NCBI GenBank assembly: GCA_030490835.1 | Contig: CM059973.1 | Coordinates: forward strand, 56,238,008 to 56,302,007 | Source: Annona cherimola | Taxonomy: Eukaryota; Streptophyta; Magnoliopsida; Magnoliales; Annonaceae | DNA: 64,000 nt | Direction: 5' to 3' | Part shown: piece after piece, positions 12,107-22,313 of the stretch | Numbering within the stretch: the first letter of the stretch is position 1 | Layout: every line of letters starts with the position of its first letter | The notes under the pieces: generated by a model | What the model saw: the letters and a program-made list of their open reading frames with translations, nothing else | Told to the model about the DNA's origin: nothing | The model's database searches: none | Made by a program: the position numbers and the translations under genes

Positions 12107-12923
12107 ACTGTCATAATGTTGTGCAGCCCAGCAACCTCATATCATCTAGGTTGCCAATCCCTGCAACTCCACGGCAGTGTCAATCAGCCAGCCCAATTTT
12201 GCCCAAACCCAAAGTTTCAGAAATCAGCCACAAAATCTAAAGTAGCGGTCCACAAAATCATTTCCCACCGAAATCCAAAACCATCGGCAGCAGTTCTCTT
12301 ATTCAATCCCATTGAATCTGTAGCAGCTTCCAACAACCGACAACCATTTTTCAGCAACCCAATGCTACCATCCCATTTTCCACCAGCATAAATTCAAACA
12401 TGATTTTCAAAAACTAAAATCTAGCAGCCCGTAGCTTCCCTTAATACCGGCCATCCTTGATTTCGGCACCAACCTCCGATTGTAGCAGCTATTGAAACCC
12501 GCAGCAAACTAATGCCGGCACCAAAACTGAAGAAACCAAGCTTCCAAAAATCATCGACCAAGCAGAGCTGCCCTTCTCAATCGAGCACAGCACCACCGAA
12601 AGCATCCAACTACGATCCATTCATGTCACCGGCGGCAGCAGCTTTCATTCAAATCCAAGCATCTCAATTTCCGACAGGATGATGGCTACACATTTGACGG
12701 TGATCAATCTGCTCAAATTTTAGGCAGCTCTACTCCAAAAAATCAACACTCCCTTTGCTTCCATTTCTTCGGCCAAGCTCCCACGAACCGCCTGCCATCT
12801 GAACTGCACCATTTTGCAACACTGAGACTAAATGGCAGCAGTTCCCAATTACCAAGAAGCAGCAGTAGAAAATAGTAGCGACACCATTCACTTCTAGCTT
12901 GCCAAGACAGACTTTGTGCAAAA
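12107..12923. other. unassigned C/A-rich stretch
   Basis: A patch rich in 'cagca', 'atccaa' and 'accgg' words. Short open frames exist on both strands but show no conserved pattern. It looks like retrotransposon leader or LTR sequence of an unidentified family. Confidence 0.35.
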
Positions 12924-12974
12924 ATCCCACATCGCTGGATTGGGATAAATCCCAACCGTGGGACATTTATAAAA
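12924..12974 (+). promoter_or_regulatory. snRNA-type promoter motif pair (USE plus TATA)
   Basis: ATCCCACATCG at 12924-12934 fits the plant upstream sequence element RTCCCACATCG of U-snRNA genes. TTTATAAAA follows at 12966-12974, a gap of 31 bp, close to the spacing of RNA polymerase II-type snRNA promoters. The sequence 25-60 bp downstream does not resemble U1, U2, U4 or U5. The interval is full of inverted repeats (TCCCAC/GTGGGA and TGGGAT/ATCCCA). Confidence 0.45.
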
Positions 12975-13239
12975 TGAGGGCTCCATTTGCCTTGGAACAC
13001 ACAAAAATACAACTTCTCCCTTTGTGTGGGACATGCCCCTTGTGGGACCTCCCTCTAGCCAACGGGAGATGAGCAAAAAAAGCCCTACGGTGAAGATCTG
13101 CTCTTTGCTTGGGGTGATGTAAAATTTTATTTTCTATTTTGTAGTTTGTTTTTAGTATATTGTAATTGTTGCAATTTTAATTCTTAGATTAGATTTACTG
13201 TTTCATATTTTATTTCCTACTTTGTAATTTTTAGACTAA

Positions 13240-13505
13240 GGGTGTGTTTGGTAATAAATAAAACTTTTGATAAAAAATTTTGGAGAGTAAAAGTTTTCAA
13301 ATGATATCAAATGATAAAGATAATAATGAGTAGTAAAGAAGATAAAGTTAAAATAGATGGGTTAGTTGTGTAGATAGTTGTATAGAAATGATTAAAAAGT
13401 ACGATAGTTGCATAGGAAAATGTGAAAAAATGATTAAAAAATATAATAGTTGTAGAGAGTAAAAAGTTTTAACTTGACATTTTTTATCAATTGTCAAACA
13501 CACCC
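13240..13505. mobile_element. MITE with TAA target duplication (PIF/Harbinger-like)
   Basis: The 266-bp element is bounded by GGGTGTGTTTG and CAAACACACCC inverted repeats and by a TAA trinucleotide on each side. The interior is AT-rich with diverged repeats of 'atgattaaaaa.tacgatagttg' type and has no ORF. The 3-bp TAA duplication points to the PIF/Harbinger superfamily, though GGTGTGTTTGG ends also occur in other MITE groups. Confidence 0.7.
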
Positions 13506-13620
13506 TAAATTTAATGTAATTTTCTTTCCTTCTTTCATAAGTAAATTTTATTTTTATATCTTTTAATTGTTTTCTTAGAATAGATTTAATTAAGTCATTA
13601 ATTAATTACAATTTCTTTCC

Positions 13621-13860
13621 TTTTAGCCTCTCTCCTCTGGTTTCTTTCTCTCCTCTCCTCCTTTTCTCTCATTTCTCTCTTCCCCTTCCTCTCTCTCTCT
13701 CTCTCTCTCTCCTCCCTTCTCTCTTCCTTCTTTCTCGCTCCTCTTTACTTTCTCTATTCTCTCTCTACCCTATTCTCTATCTTCTTCCTAATTTTTTTCT
13801 CTCCTCGTTCTCTCCCTTCTTTCTCTCTTATCTGTCTCTCTTTTCTCTCCATATTAATCT
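13621..13860. repeat. CT-rich low-complexity tract with (CT)n microsatellite
   Basis: Nearly pure pyrimidine for about 240 bp, with an uninterrupted (CT)n run around 13690-13711. It resembles the CT-rich leaders before the accessory ORFs of the SIRE elements, but I see no ORF attached here. Confidence 0.75.
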
Positions 13861-14147
13861 CAAATAATTAAAAACCTTATCACTTCTATATGGATTTGAC
13901 TTGACTCGCTATTATTCTACGTTAACTTCCGCGTAGTGTTAACTTTAATGTGTTTTGGTTATTTTAATTAAATTAGTGATTATAGTGCTCTTAAAGACGA
14001 GCATTGATTCACATCAATTTTTGGTTAAAAACAAACTTTGATCCAAAACCAAAGATATCGTAGATCATGTAAATATATTCACGTGTAAATTATTCATGTG
14101 TGAATGCAATAATGTTTAAAAAATTCATTATCTCTATCGGTAATTTA

Positions 14148-15612
14148 TATTAGTCTCGAGTTTGTGGCAAAACCCAAGAGGGGATGGGTGAATTAGATTC
14201 TTTCAAATTTCTTTAAGTATCTTAAACTTAACTCCTAGTAAATTTAATCCCTTTGAATGAAAACGTGGAGAATAATAGAACAAGCAAAGTAATAATAGTA
14301 GATACAAGAAATTATAGCATTTTGGGACAATCCTCCCTACTCTAATCTTGCAAGAGCACACCCTCATATCTTGGGTTTCACTATATCAATCAGATATACA
14401 ACTACAACTCTTGCTCTCTTCTAGAATTTCTCTAGGGAGCCTTTACAAACTCACCATAAGTAGACGGCGAGTTGCACTCTATCCTACGCTACTATCTTTA
14501 CTTAGCCTTGGTCTCCAATACCAAGCTAAATAGAATAATGGTAGAAGAAGTTTAAGAAGTTCTACACTTTACAGGTTATGTAGTTATAATTTCAGCGTAA
14601 GGAAGAATGTGTAAATAATAGAGGTGTAAATTTGAACGCTACGAGGTAGGGGTGCATATTAAATGCGCTAAGGTTCGAAATTTTTTGACCATTACACTGC
14701 AACTCGTTGCTAGAGTCAACTTCGACTGTGACTTAACCTAACTCACATACTGAAGTTGACTTGAGGTGCGACTTCGATCGGGACTTTTCAACTTCTTAAG
14801 TTCACCTCTGTCATGTAGTGCTCTTTGAGTTTCATATTGAGTCGACTTGGTCCTCGACTTGACCCAAGTCACACGTGGAATAGACTTGAGTTATGACTTC
14901 ACTCGTTTATCTTTTAGATAGATAGTTTATGCAACCCCTTAAGTTGACTTGGCTCTCAACTTCGCCCAAGCCGCTAGTGAAGTCGACTTGGCTATGCGAT
15001 TTCACATCTTGCTTGAAACTTAAAACTCTATAACTCGCGCTTCCTTGATTTCATTTCTCAAAGTTCTCGATTTGAGTCAACTTGATCTCAGACTTCATCC
15101 AAGTCGCTTGGCAGAGTCAACTTGGTATGCGACTTGACATTTGGTACTCGGTATTTGAAATGTTGCTTGGCTCTTTGTGAATGTAGGTTGGAGTCTTAGG
15201 TCGACTTGGCCTTCAACTTGACTCAGGTCGCAGGGTGGCGTCGACTTAGGGTTCGACTTCACACGTTCATCTTTTAAGTTAGATGGTTTATGTAACTCCC
15301 TAAGTCAACATGGCTATTGACGTCGCCTAAGTCACAGTCAGAGTCGACTTGGGTGTGCGACTTGACCCGTCTATACTTCAAAACTTACATTTCTTCATCC
15401 TAAGTCATAGCTTGAGGTCGACTTGGGTAAAGACTTGACCCCAGTAGTTTGTCTAAGTCGACTTAACTTTGGGACTTGGTGTGTCATGGTTTGATACTTG
15501 GATTTCTTATCTTTAATACATTCAACAAATATGTTAGTGCTTTTTAATACTCAAAATTGAATTATTAATAATCAAAACATAGATTGCTCTTGGTTTTCTA
15601 GCTGAGTTCACA
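14148..15612 (-). repeat. SIRE-type solo LTR (element I)
   Basis: The plus-strand reading starts TATTAGTCTCGAG, a decayed form of the TGTTGGTCCCGAG edge, followed by the 'aagaggggatgggtgaatta' type block shared by all SIRE LTRs here. GTCGACTT-type motifs fill 14690-15480, and the AATAATCAAAACAT tract before the outer end is preserved. There is no adjacent primer site or gag on the left and no polypurine tract I can place on the right. It is therefore a solo LTR or a truncated end; the right edge is approximate. Confidence 0.7.
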
Positions 15613-15811
15613 ATAATTTCAATTTCTATTAGTTTGAGAATGATTCAAATTTCAACACGAAACTAAGACTAAAACCAATGTCAACCTGGTTTGAACTTGA
15701 CCCGAACTTGGATTTTAATATAATGGTTTGGGTTTGGTTTCACCTTAACCCAATAAGCTTAGGGTTGGATTCACCCAAATTCGGTATAACCCAAAACCCC
15801 TAATCCCAATT
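15613..15811. other. unassigned spacer with 'ggtttgggtt'-type words
   Basis: A short AT-rich stretch between solo LTR I and the truncated pol end of element C. Repeated 'tttgggtt' and 'aaccca' words recall the subterminal regions of hAT elements, but no ends can be defined. Confidence 0.3.
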
Positions 15812-16054
15812 AGATATGATAATACAAGTGTCATTTGTCTAACAAAAAATCCAATACTATATTCTAAAACTAAAGACATTGATGTTAGGCACCACTTTAT
15901 AAGAAAACATGTGTAAGATCATAATATTTATTTAGAATATGTGAAAATAGATTATCAAATTGATAGATATATTTATCAAACCATATAATATTGAATCGTT
16001 TTAAAATTATAAAAGAAATGGGAATGATGGATATAGAAGCGTGGAAGTTTTAAT
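15812..16054 (+). pseudogene. pol: pol C-terminus relic (RNase H end), SIRE-type element C
   Basis: Translation gives the last part of copia RNase H and the conserved tail: [30 protein letters not shown] followed by a stop, then a degenerate region ending near MGMMDIE. It aligns collinearly with the C-terminal 75 residues of the intact pol in element A. Everything upstream is missing. Stops and frameshifts are present. Confidence 0.8.
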
Positions 16055-16184
16055 ATTATCTGTATGGATTGTGATGTATGTGCAAACGATAAGCATTATA
16101 TTCAAATCTTTTTGCACTAATAAGTAAGCATAAAACAACCATTTAAGGGAAGGGATAGCTTACAAAAGAAATTAAGTCTTAGAT

Positions 16185-16285
16185 GGGCAGGTCAAGTTGA
16201 CCTCGACCTAACCCAAGTTGACTTGGGAAGGTTGAAGTCGACTTCAAACGCGACTTAGAGTTCGAAGTTAACCCTACGACACATG
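16185..16285 (+). repeat. GTCGAC-motif cluster in the pol-to-accessory-ORF spacer (C)
   Basis: Several copies of AAGTTGACTT/AAGTCGACTT and GCGACTT lie between the end of pol and the accessory ORF. This is the same position as in elements A, F and E, so the motif belongs to this spacer as well as to the LTR. Confidence 0.7.
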
Positions 16286-16446
16286 ACAGTTAGCATACTT
16301 AAGCCTCCGATTTGCATTTTTTTATTTCTCACTTCACTCAAGCTCCACCTTCTCTCTTAAGCTCTCAAGCATTCTTACTTTGCATATTCTATTTTGAAAT
16401 CATAATCCAATCTATTACGTTTTCATCCTCATCATTCCATCTACCC

Positions 16447-17229
16447 ATGGCTCCTAAGTAAGGCACAAGCAAGCCATCCAAACTCCTTGTTCCACATCTT
16501 TCTCGATCAAAGATAGAAGGAAATGTTCCTAGACGATAGAGGACACTGGCTAAGAGGTTGATGGAAGTAGCTACATGCTTCATCGAATGTAGGGTCTGTT
16601 TCCAAAATGGTAATCCATCCACCTTTCATCCCAGAGAAATGGAAACATCTAGTAGTGAAGAGGAAATAAGAGTAAGCAATAATAAAGGAATCCTTGCCTC
16701 GGGGACACAAGTTATTGAAAATGTCTGTGGACTACTTTAGAAATCCAACAAAACAAAAGCATTTTTATAAACATTTTTATGAGAGGGAGACCTTCTCTCC
16801 AAAGATTTATTACTTTGAATTCTTAAGGGAATATGAATTTGTAATAAAGGAGTTATTAGAATACCATTGGTGGACTAGACTCTCCAAAGAAGAAAGAAAA
16901 ATCAATGCTGATCTTACTCGACAATTCTACTATGTCTGGAGTGTCGATGAACTGAGTACATTTGTTAAAGGTGTGGAGATTACTATAGGACATGCACACG
17001 AAATCTCAAGGAGGAACACCAGACATGAGTTACCCAAATTTTAGGGATTCCATTTGATGAGAAACCCATTCTAGAGGGGTTAACTCTAGCTCAAGTATAT
17101 AACCAATTGACAATAAGCAACAAATATACTAAGGGAATGAAATTCTCCATTACATGGATCATCCCCCTCTTCTTAGAGTTCTCATGTTATTAGTTGCACA
17201 TTGTATATATCCTAAAGGAGGAGGAAGAA
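16447..17229 (+). pseudogene. post-pol accessory ORF, truncated (element C)
   Basis: The frame opens with MAPK at 16447, as in F and E, and is interrupted by a stop at codon 5 and by another at the RR-RT position. A frame change occurs near 16690. After it, 16694-17044 gives VDYFRNP, FYKHFYERETFSPKIYYFEFLREYE, LLEYHWWTRL and DLTRQFYYVWSVDELSTFVKGVEI, collinear with the accessory ORFs of A, F and E. Traces of the SNKYTKGMKF and HIVYILK (HCIYPK) blocks follow. The copy stops inside the GGGR motif where the LTR of element D begins. The 5 bp before that LTR (AAGAA) and the motif expected next agree with a clean insertion, so the rest of this ORF should lie beyond the right end of the window. Confidence 0.75.
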
Positions 17230-17516
17230 TGTGGCGCCCCCTGATAACTCGTATTTTTACAAGTTATCATGGCCCATTTCAGACTTGATTCGTGCGTTAG
17301 TTCAAGAGATTAGGCTTAGTTTGCAATCATTTAGCTTAATTTTCATCCTCTTTGCATTTTAGGAGCATTAATTAGCTTTTAGGCATTTTTAGAATTATTT
17401 AGGCATTTTTAGTTCGTTCATTTATTTAGTTTTTCCATCTTTTGCAGGAAGGACGGGACATATGAAGGCAAAGCGGACGAGTTGAATGCAAGTTGAGGCA
17501 ACTAGAGGTAGATGGA

Positions 17517-17674
17517 TGGCGCCCAGGCGCCACTCTACGTGCCTTTGCCATTTTTCAGCAAAAATTCAGTATACATGTGGCTTCCAGAGAGTTGGCACCA
17601 GGCATAATTAGCCACAAGGTGTTAAGAAGAAGCTCCAAGCAAAAACAGTCTACGGAGTTGGCGCTTAGGCGCCA
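17517..17674. repeat. GGCGCC palindromes in the B 5' LTR
   Basis: TGGCGCCCAGGCGCCA at 17517-17532 and TGGCGCTTAGGCGCCA at 17659-17674 are near-perfect palindromes whose arms equal the first seven bases of the element's own primer-binding site (TGGCGCC). Counterparts lie in the 3' LTR at 33904-33919 and 33925-33940. Confidence 0.8.
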
Positions 17675-18930
17675 ATACGCATCCATATGTGAATATTCCA
17701 GTGCGTAAGCTGCGCAAAAGGAACTTTATAAATAGTTCCTAGGGGTTCGCGTGCGTGACGGAGGAGAAAGGAGAGAGCCAGAGACGAATTTCCAAGCAAG
17801 AGAAAGAAGAAATCAAGATTAAAGCACGGATTGATGGGGGATTTCAAGTCCCGTTGGTGGAAACCGTCGGAAAATAATTTTTCTTATTCTTTCCAATTTT
17901 CTTTCTCTGCCTTTATGGATACTTTCTATATGGATGTGTTGGATGTTAAGCTCATGTCTTTGAATTAAACCTCTATTAGATGGATAGTTAGGATAAATTG
18001 AATTCTAAACTGTATTGTTTCTTGGTTCTTAGAATATTTAGGAATGAATAGTTAATTTTACATATGATTATGTAAGATTTACCTTTGCATGTGTGGGTTT
18101 AATATTTTTTACAAGATTAGTACCTTGCAAGAAGATTTAATTGCTTGATTTATCCTTGGAAGAGGAAGATCTCTGCCAGATCCATGTGAAAGGCATAGGT
18201 TTCGACCTTTGTGTAAGGAGAGTTGTTTAACGGATAGGAATATACCGTTAAACCCTGTGTAGTCATTATACAAGTTATGAACTTATCAATTTCACTTTAT
18301 TTAATGGCATGGGAACATAGCACTTAAATAGGGTGTAATTAGCTTTATATACTGTTGGAAGACATATATAAAGATGCATGAACTTGGGTTAGTAAATCCA
18401 TATGCAATCCAATTAAAAAGAACCAGAATAATATAGTTTAGATTCAAGGATTTCGATCTATCCATCTGCTATCCCTAATCAGTAAACTCATTTTTAGTAT
18501 CCAGTAGTCTCGTGATCTCTACTCTGATTTCTCGTTGCAATCGTTAGTTTAGTTGAATCATAAACACTCTGAATTTTCCACACATCAATAGCAGTTTAAC
18601 TAATTAATAATTTCGGTTAACAATTGTTGGTCCCGAGTTAGTGGCAAAACCCAAGAGGGGAGGGGTGAATTGGGTTCTTTAAAAAATGTTTGGTAAATAA
18701 AGTCTTAACCCCTTGAGTAATTAATCCCCTTTTGAAAAGAGCCAGAGAGCAATAAAGATAAAGTAGTAAAAAGAAATATAACACAAGATTTATAGTGGTT
18801 CGGGCAAACCTTCCCTACTCCACTCTTCCAAGCTCACACTCTGTTGTGACTTGGGTTCTACTATGTATTCCACGAATACACTTAGAGTCACCGCTCTCTT
18901 CTAGATTCCAGCTCTAGGGGGCATATACAA

Positions 18931-19082
18931 CTAGAGCCACTTGCTCTCTTCTAGATTCTAGCTCTAGGGGGCATAAACAACTAGAGCCACTTGCTCTCTT
19001 CTGGATTCAAAGCTCTAGGGGGCATAAACAACTAGAGCCACTTGCTCTCTTCTAGATTCAAAGCTCTAGGGGGCATAAACAA
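18931..19082. repeat. 51-bp tandem repeat, three units (A 3' LTR)
   Basis: Units begin CTAGAGCCACTTGCTC at 18931, 18981 and 19032 and end in ATAAACAA. A diverged fourth copy precedes them. The 5' LTR of the same element has four such units, LTRs of F have about two, and E has one. Confidence 0.9.
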
Positions 19083-19444
19083 CTCACATGCAAAAGTAGG
19101 TGATGAGTCTCACTCCAATCACACCCTATTTTGCATATACTTGATCTTAGCTACCCAAGCTAAATCAAGATTTATACAACAAGACAATGAAATAAATGAA
19201 ACTACACTTTACAGATTTGTGTAGGCAAATTTAGCTCGAGGAAGAAGTTGTGGAAGCAGCTGTGGATGAATATTGTTGAAGGCGCTAGCAACTTGAAGCT
19301 TTCTTCTTCCTTAGAATTTATACGGACCACTCAATAATGGAGAAAAGCAAATAGGAAACCTTTCTTGTACTTCTTTTCTCTCTTTGAACTTTAACGTAGT
19401 GTCTTGTGTTCTCTTGTTGTTTTTCTCACGTTCATTTGAGGGTC

Positions 19445-19452
19445 CTTTTATA
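19445..19452 (-). promoter_or_regulatory. LTR TATA box (A 3' LTR)
   Basis: TATAAAAG on the minus strand, with the same context in the 5' LTR at 28101-28108, where it would drive transcription of the element. A strongly conserved block with TTGGTGCGCAATAAATG and CCAACGTTCGAAAATTTG lies directly upstream. Confidence 0.7.
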
Positions 19453-19539
19453 GAGGGAAGAAAATATGAACGTTATGGAGGTGGTTGGTGCGCAATAAAT
19501 GAACTCCAACGTTCGAAAATTTGACCGTTATACTCCAAG

Positions 19540-20310
19540 TCGAAGATGAAGTCGACTTGGCCTGCGACTTGGCTTCCAAGTCGTACATGGAGTCGACTTG
19601 GCCTGCGACTTGGGTTCTTCAGAAACTCAAGTCTGAGACTTGGGTCGACTTGGCTTTCAGACTTTAACTCAAGTTGATCCTGAAGTCGACTTGGGTTGCG
19701 ACTTGGCTTGGTCTATTGCAAAAATGCCTTGATCTTCTTGAAATGTCTTGAATCTTGCAAACCATTTGAAAACTTTGAGTCCTTGCACAATATATGTATG
19801 TTCCTTGCTTTGCTTTGGACTCGCTTGGTCTTTATGACTTGGGTATTACTCCATTTGGAAGCTAGCTTGAAGATTTGCTTTGAGCTTGATAGACTTGATT
19901 TGAATGTAGAACATGATTCTTGACTTTGAAATTGACTCATTTGTTTTTCATCTTGATTCCTTGGACTTGAGTGATAAATCCTCTTGAATATCTTGAAAAC
20001 TGCATCTTTGAAAGTTTGAACATCTCAAGTCGTGGATGGAGTCGACCTGGCCTGCGACTTCACCCAAGTCGCACCTGGAGTCGACTTCGTTTGCGACTTC
20101 GTTATGTTCGTTTCCACTTTTCAGCTCTGGATACTCCAAGTCGATGCTGGAGTCGACTTCGTCTGCGACTTGACTTCCCAAGTCGCAAGTGGAGTCGACT
20201 TGACCTGCGACTTCACCTGTTGCCTTTTGGGATTCATTCTCAAGTCGATATTTGAGTCGACTTTGGGATCGACTTCACCCAAGTCGAAGTCCAAGTCGAC
20301 TTGGAGATCG
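19540..20310. repeat. GTCGAC dyad array in U3 (A 3' LTR)
   Basis: A series of dyads with arms AAGTCGCA and TGCGACTT around a central GAGTCGACTT. A clear 34-bp example is 20066-20099. AAGTCGACTT is itself a perfect 10-bp palindrome. The array continues up to about 130 bp before the LTR terminus and lies entirely upstream of the TATA box on the element's strand. Confidence 0.9.
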
Positions 20311-20442
20311 ACTTGACCTCTTTGCTTTCCTTAAACATTTAGCAAATATATTAGTACCTTTTATATACTCAAAATTAGTTCTTGTTAATCATCAAAACTC
20401 AAGATTTGGTCAATTTTATTGTTTTAAACATTGTTTCCAACA

Positions 20443-20455
20443 ATCTCCCCCTTTT
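20443..20455 (-). other. 3' polypurine tract (element A)
   Basis: The minus strand reads AAAAAGGGGGAGAT directly before TGTTGG of the 3' LTR. This is the RNase H-resistant primer for plus-strand DNA synthesis. A second copy lies at 20785-20798. Confidence 0.9.
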
Positions 20456-20784
20456 TGATGATTGACAAAACTTCATTTGAGTTGATACCTTTCAAGCATT
20501 AATCATGTTCATATGTCTTTTGAAAAACAGAGCATTTGTCTTATAGGTCAGAGCTTTTTGAAATTCCAACCATTATATCATTTTGGCATATTGGATACCT
20601 TTCAAGCAAATCATGTTGAATACTTTATTAATCAAGCATAACATATTAAGTAAACATAACATTCATCAAAAGCATTTATATATATCAAGTTTCATTTTTA
20701 CAAAATGCAATGCAAAACAAAAATGAAACCTAGATACAAAACTACCCAACCCATAAGAAAATTTTACTCAACTCACCTATTCTA

Positions 20785-20798
20785 TCTCCCCCTTTTTG
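20785..20798 (-). other. second polypurine-tract-like motif (element A)
   Basis: The minus strand reads CAAAAAGGGGGAGA, nearly the same as the 3' polypurine tract, about 340 bp upstream of it and within about 10 bp of the stop codon of the accessory ORF. The same arrangement occurs in F (42286-42299) and E (58743-58756). Confidence 0.75.
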
Positions 20799-20806
20799 TC
20801 AAACTA

Positions 20807-22147
20807 TCAAAAATTTATCAAAAATCGATCAACTCTTAATGATTTTATGAATTGAAATTGAGAGATCGGATATAAGATTGGTTCGATAGGACAATGATGG
20901 GCCGATGAGTAAACAAGAGAAGCGTGATCTGGAGTTGCTTCTTTATGAACTGATCCTGATTCGTAAGGATCGAGTTCAGGCATGGGTTTCTTCTTATGTC
21001 GGCCTGAGGCAAGATGATAGCGGATAGTCCGCATTTCCCGCTCAATTCTGTCTTGCCGGGAGTGCATATCCTCGAGGGCATTGTGAACGCCGGTGATAAG
21101 ACTTGTCATCCGGTCTTCTTGATAACCCATTTCTGCCCTCATAGCAACAATTTCATCTTTTAAATCCTTTAGGGTGACCTCCTCAGAAGAGGTTGGAGGC
21201 ACCCGTTCTCTTGCAGCGGACCCTTGTGGAGAATAGGATCCGTGCGATATGGGAGAGGCTGGCTCCTCTTGAGCAAGGGGTGCCGCGGGAGGTTGCTCCC
21301 CCTCAGTCTGTGCATTGTCTTCTTGCTCTTCTTCTGAAGGTTCATGCCTTAGTTCAAGCAGATTGATCTTCATTCTTTGTATGAGAGCTTTATTTATGGC
21401 ATTTGTGGATTTGAGCACTTCGAAAGGCTCGCCTTCAATATCCACTTTGAAGAATTCAAGAATCTTTGTGATCCATGTGCCATAGGGAAGGACTCCTCGT
21501 GGGTTATCCTTTCTAGAAGCCAAGGCTTCAAGAAATAATTTGGGTATGCTCACTTTGACCCTGTTGGCCACTTTCCATAGTATCCCTGCTTCTTGTGGAT
21601 TTAATTGATTTCTTCCACCGCCCTTTGGGTAGATGCAGTGGGCAATGAGAAGTCGGAGTACTCGTAGCCTTGGTGAAAGATCCATGTACCAAAGGAATTT
21701 GATTCCCGAATGGTACTTGTTGCTCCGGGTGAGCTGATTATACATTTGATCCATAGCGAGGTCTTCTGGAATGGGCTCATCCTCGTACGGGACTCCAAGT
21801 ATGTGTCCTAAATGACTCATTACTTCAGTTGGTCCTGCAACTATCCCGATTCCAAGATCCATTTCGACTCCTTTGACGAAGGTTCCAAAGTATTCTTCAT
21901 CCCAAAGATAATAAAACATTCGAGTAAGATCTGGAGAGACCCTTTCGTCTTCCTTTAGCAAATTTGTCAAAGAAGAGAGTTGAGAGAGAGAGACAAAGGA
22001 GAGAGGCAGTGAGAGAGTAGGAGTCGCCGGAGAGGGAGAGGATTCCCGGAGAGAAAAGGAGAATCGCCGGAGGAGAAGAGGAAAACAGGGAGGCCGGAAA
22101 AATGAGGAAGAAAGAAAAGAGGGAAGAAGAAATAGAAAAGGAGGCAC
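20807..22147 (-). CDS. post-pol accessory ORF of element A (5' part deleted)
   Basis: The open frame is 446 codons but begins at GTG; the first ATG in frame is codon 77 (21919). Residues 1 to about 62 translate the CT-rich leader and are hydrophobic only for that reason. From residue 63 it matches F, E and C: LLKEDERVSPDLTRMFYYLW (64-82), FVKGVEM (90-96), LTRSNKYHSGIKFLWYMDLS (139-158), HCIYPKGGGRNQLNPQEA (170-187), PRGVLPYGTWITKIL (216-230), VDIEGEPFEVL (235-245). A Glu/Pro-rich linker (267-322) and a predicted coiled coil (about 325-378, ending MHSRQDRIEREMRTIRYHLA) follow. No membrane segment belongs to the family version, so it is not a typical envelope protein. It resembles the domain often annotated 'putative plant transposon protein'. 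Function unknown. The N-terminal MAPKA...RRQRTPSKR part seen in F is missing. Confidence 0.75.
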   Translation of the reverse strand: MPPFLFLLPSFLSSSFFRPPCFPLLLRRFSFSLRESSPSPATPTLSLPLSFVSLSQLSSLTNLLKEDERVSPDLTRMFYYLWDEEYFGTFVKGVEMDLGIGIVAGPTEVMSHLGHILGVPYEDEPIPEDLAMDQMYNQLTRSNKYHSGIKFLWYMDLSPRLRVLRLLIAHCIYPKGGGRNQLNPQEAGILWKVANRVKVSIPKLFLEALASRKDNPRGVLPYGTWITKILEFFKVDIEGEPFEVLKSTNAINKALIQRMKINLLELRHEPSEEEQEDNAQTEGEQPPAAPLAQEEPASPISHGSYSPQGSAARERVPPTSSEEVTLKDLKDEIVAMRAEMGYQEDRMTSLITGVHNALEDMHSRQDRIEREMRTIRYHLASGRHKKKPMPELDPYESGSVHKEATPDHASLVYSSAHHCPIEPILYPISQFQFIKSLRVDRFLINF

Positions 22148-22159
22148 AGAAGTCGGACG

Positions 22160-22285
22160 GTCGCGCTCGCGGAGTCGACTTTGCCCTAGGCGAAGTCGAC
22201 TTCGGTTCCCTGGAGTCGACTTCGCTTCTGAAGCGGAGTCGACCTGACGTCCCTGGAGTCGACTTGACTCATCGACTTGACATTT
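22160..22285. repeat. GTCGAC-motif cluster in the pol-to-accessory-ORF spacer (A)
   Basis: Five GTCGAC cores within about 110 bp (for example GAGTCGACTT, GAAGTCGACTTC and GAGTCGACCTG), just after the pol stop on the minus strand. It repeats the LTR motif at a non-LTR position. Confidence 0.88.
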
Positions 22286-22313
22286 TCAAATTTAATTTTC
22301 TTATGTATTTTTC

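Larger units (their letters stand above)
18625..20442 (-). repeat. 3' LTR of element A
   Basis: 1,818 bp. It holds three tandem units of 50-51 bp at 18931-19082, a TATAAAAG box on the minus strand at 19445-19452, and a U3 packed with GTCGAC dyads at about 19540-20310. The polypurine tract abuts its U3 end. Confidence 0.92.

Noticed and set aside
9790..13100. Host gene exons in the C/A-rich segments
   Set aside because: Short frames on both strands, no conserved domain, and flanked by LTRs on both sides.
19540..20310. Regular short repeats resembling a CRISPR array
   Set aside because: Repeats are palindromic, irregularly spaced, variable and inside LTRs of plant retrotransposons; there are no unique equal-length spacers and no cas genes.
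19971..20316. Overlapping open frames rich in VDFVCDF and SRLRLRL (also 28627-28972, 41480-41756, 50545-50760)
   Set aside because: They are translations of the GTCGAC dyad array in LTR U3; the repeated peptide is a by-product of the repeated DNA.
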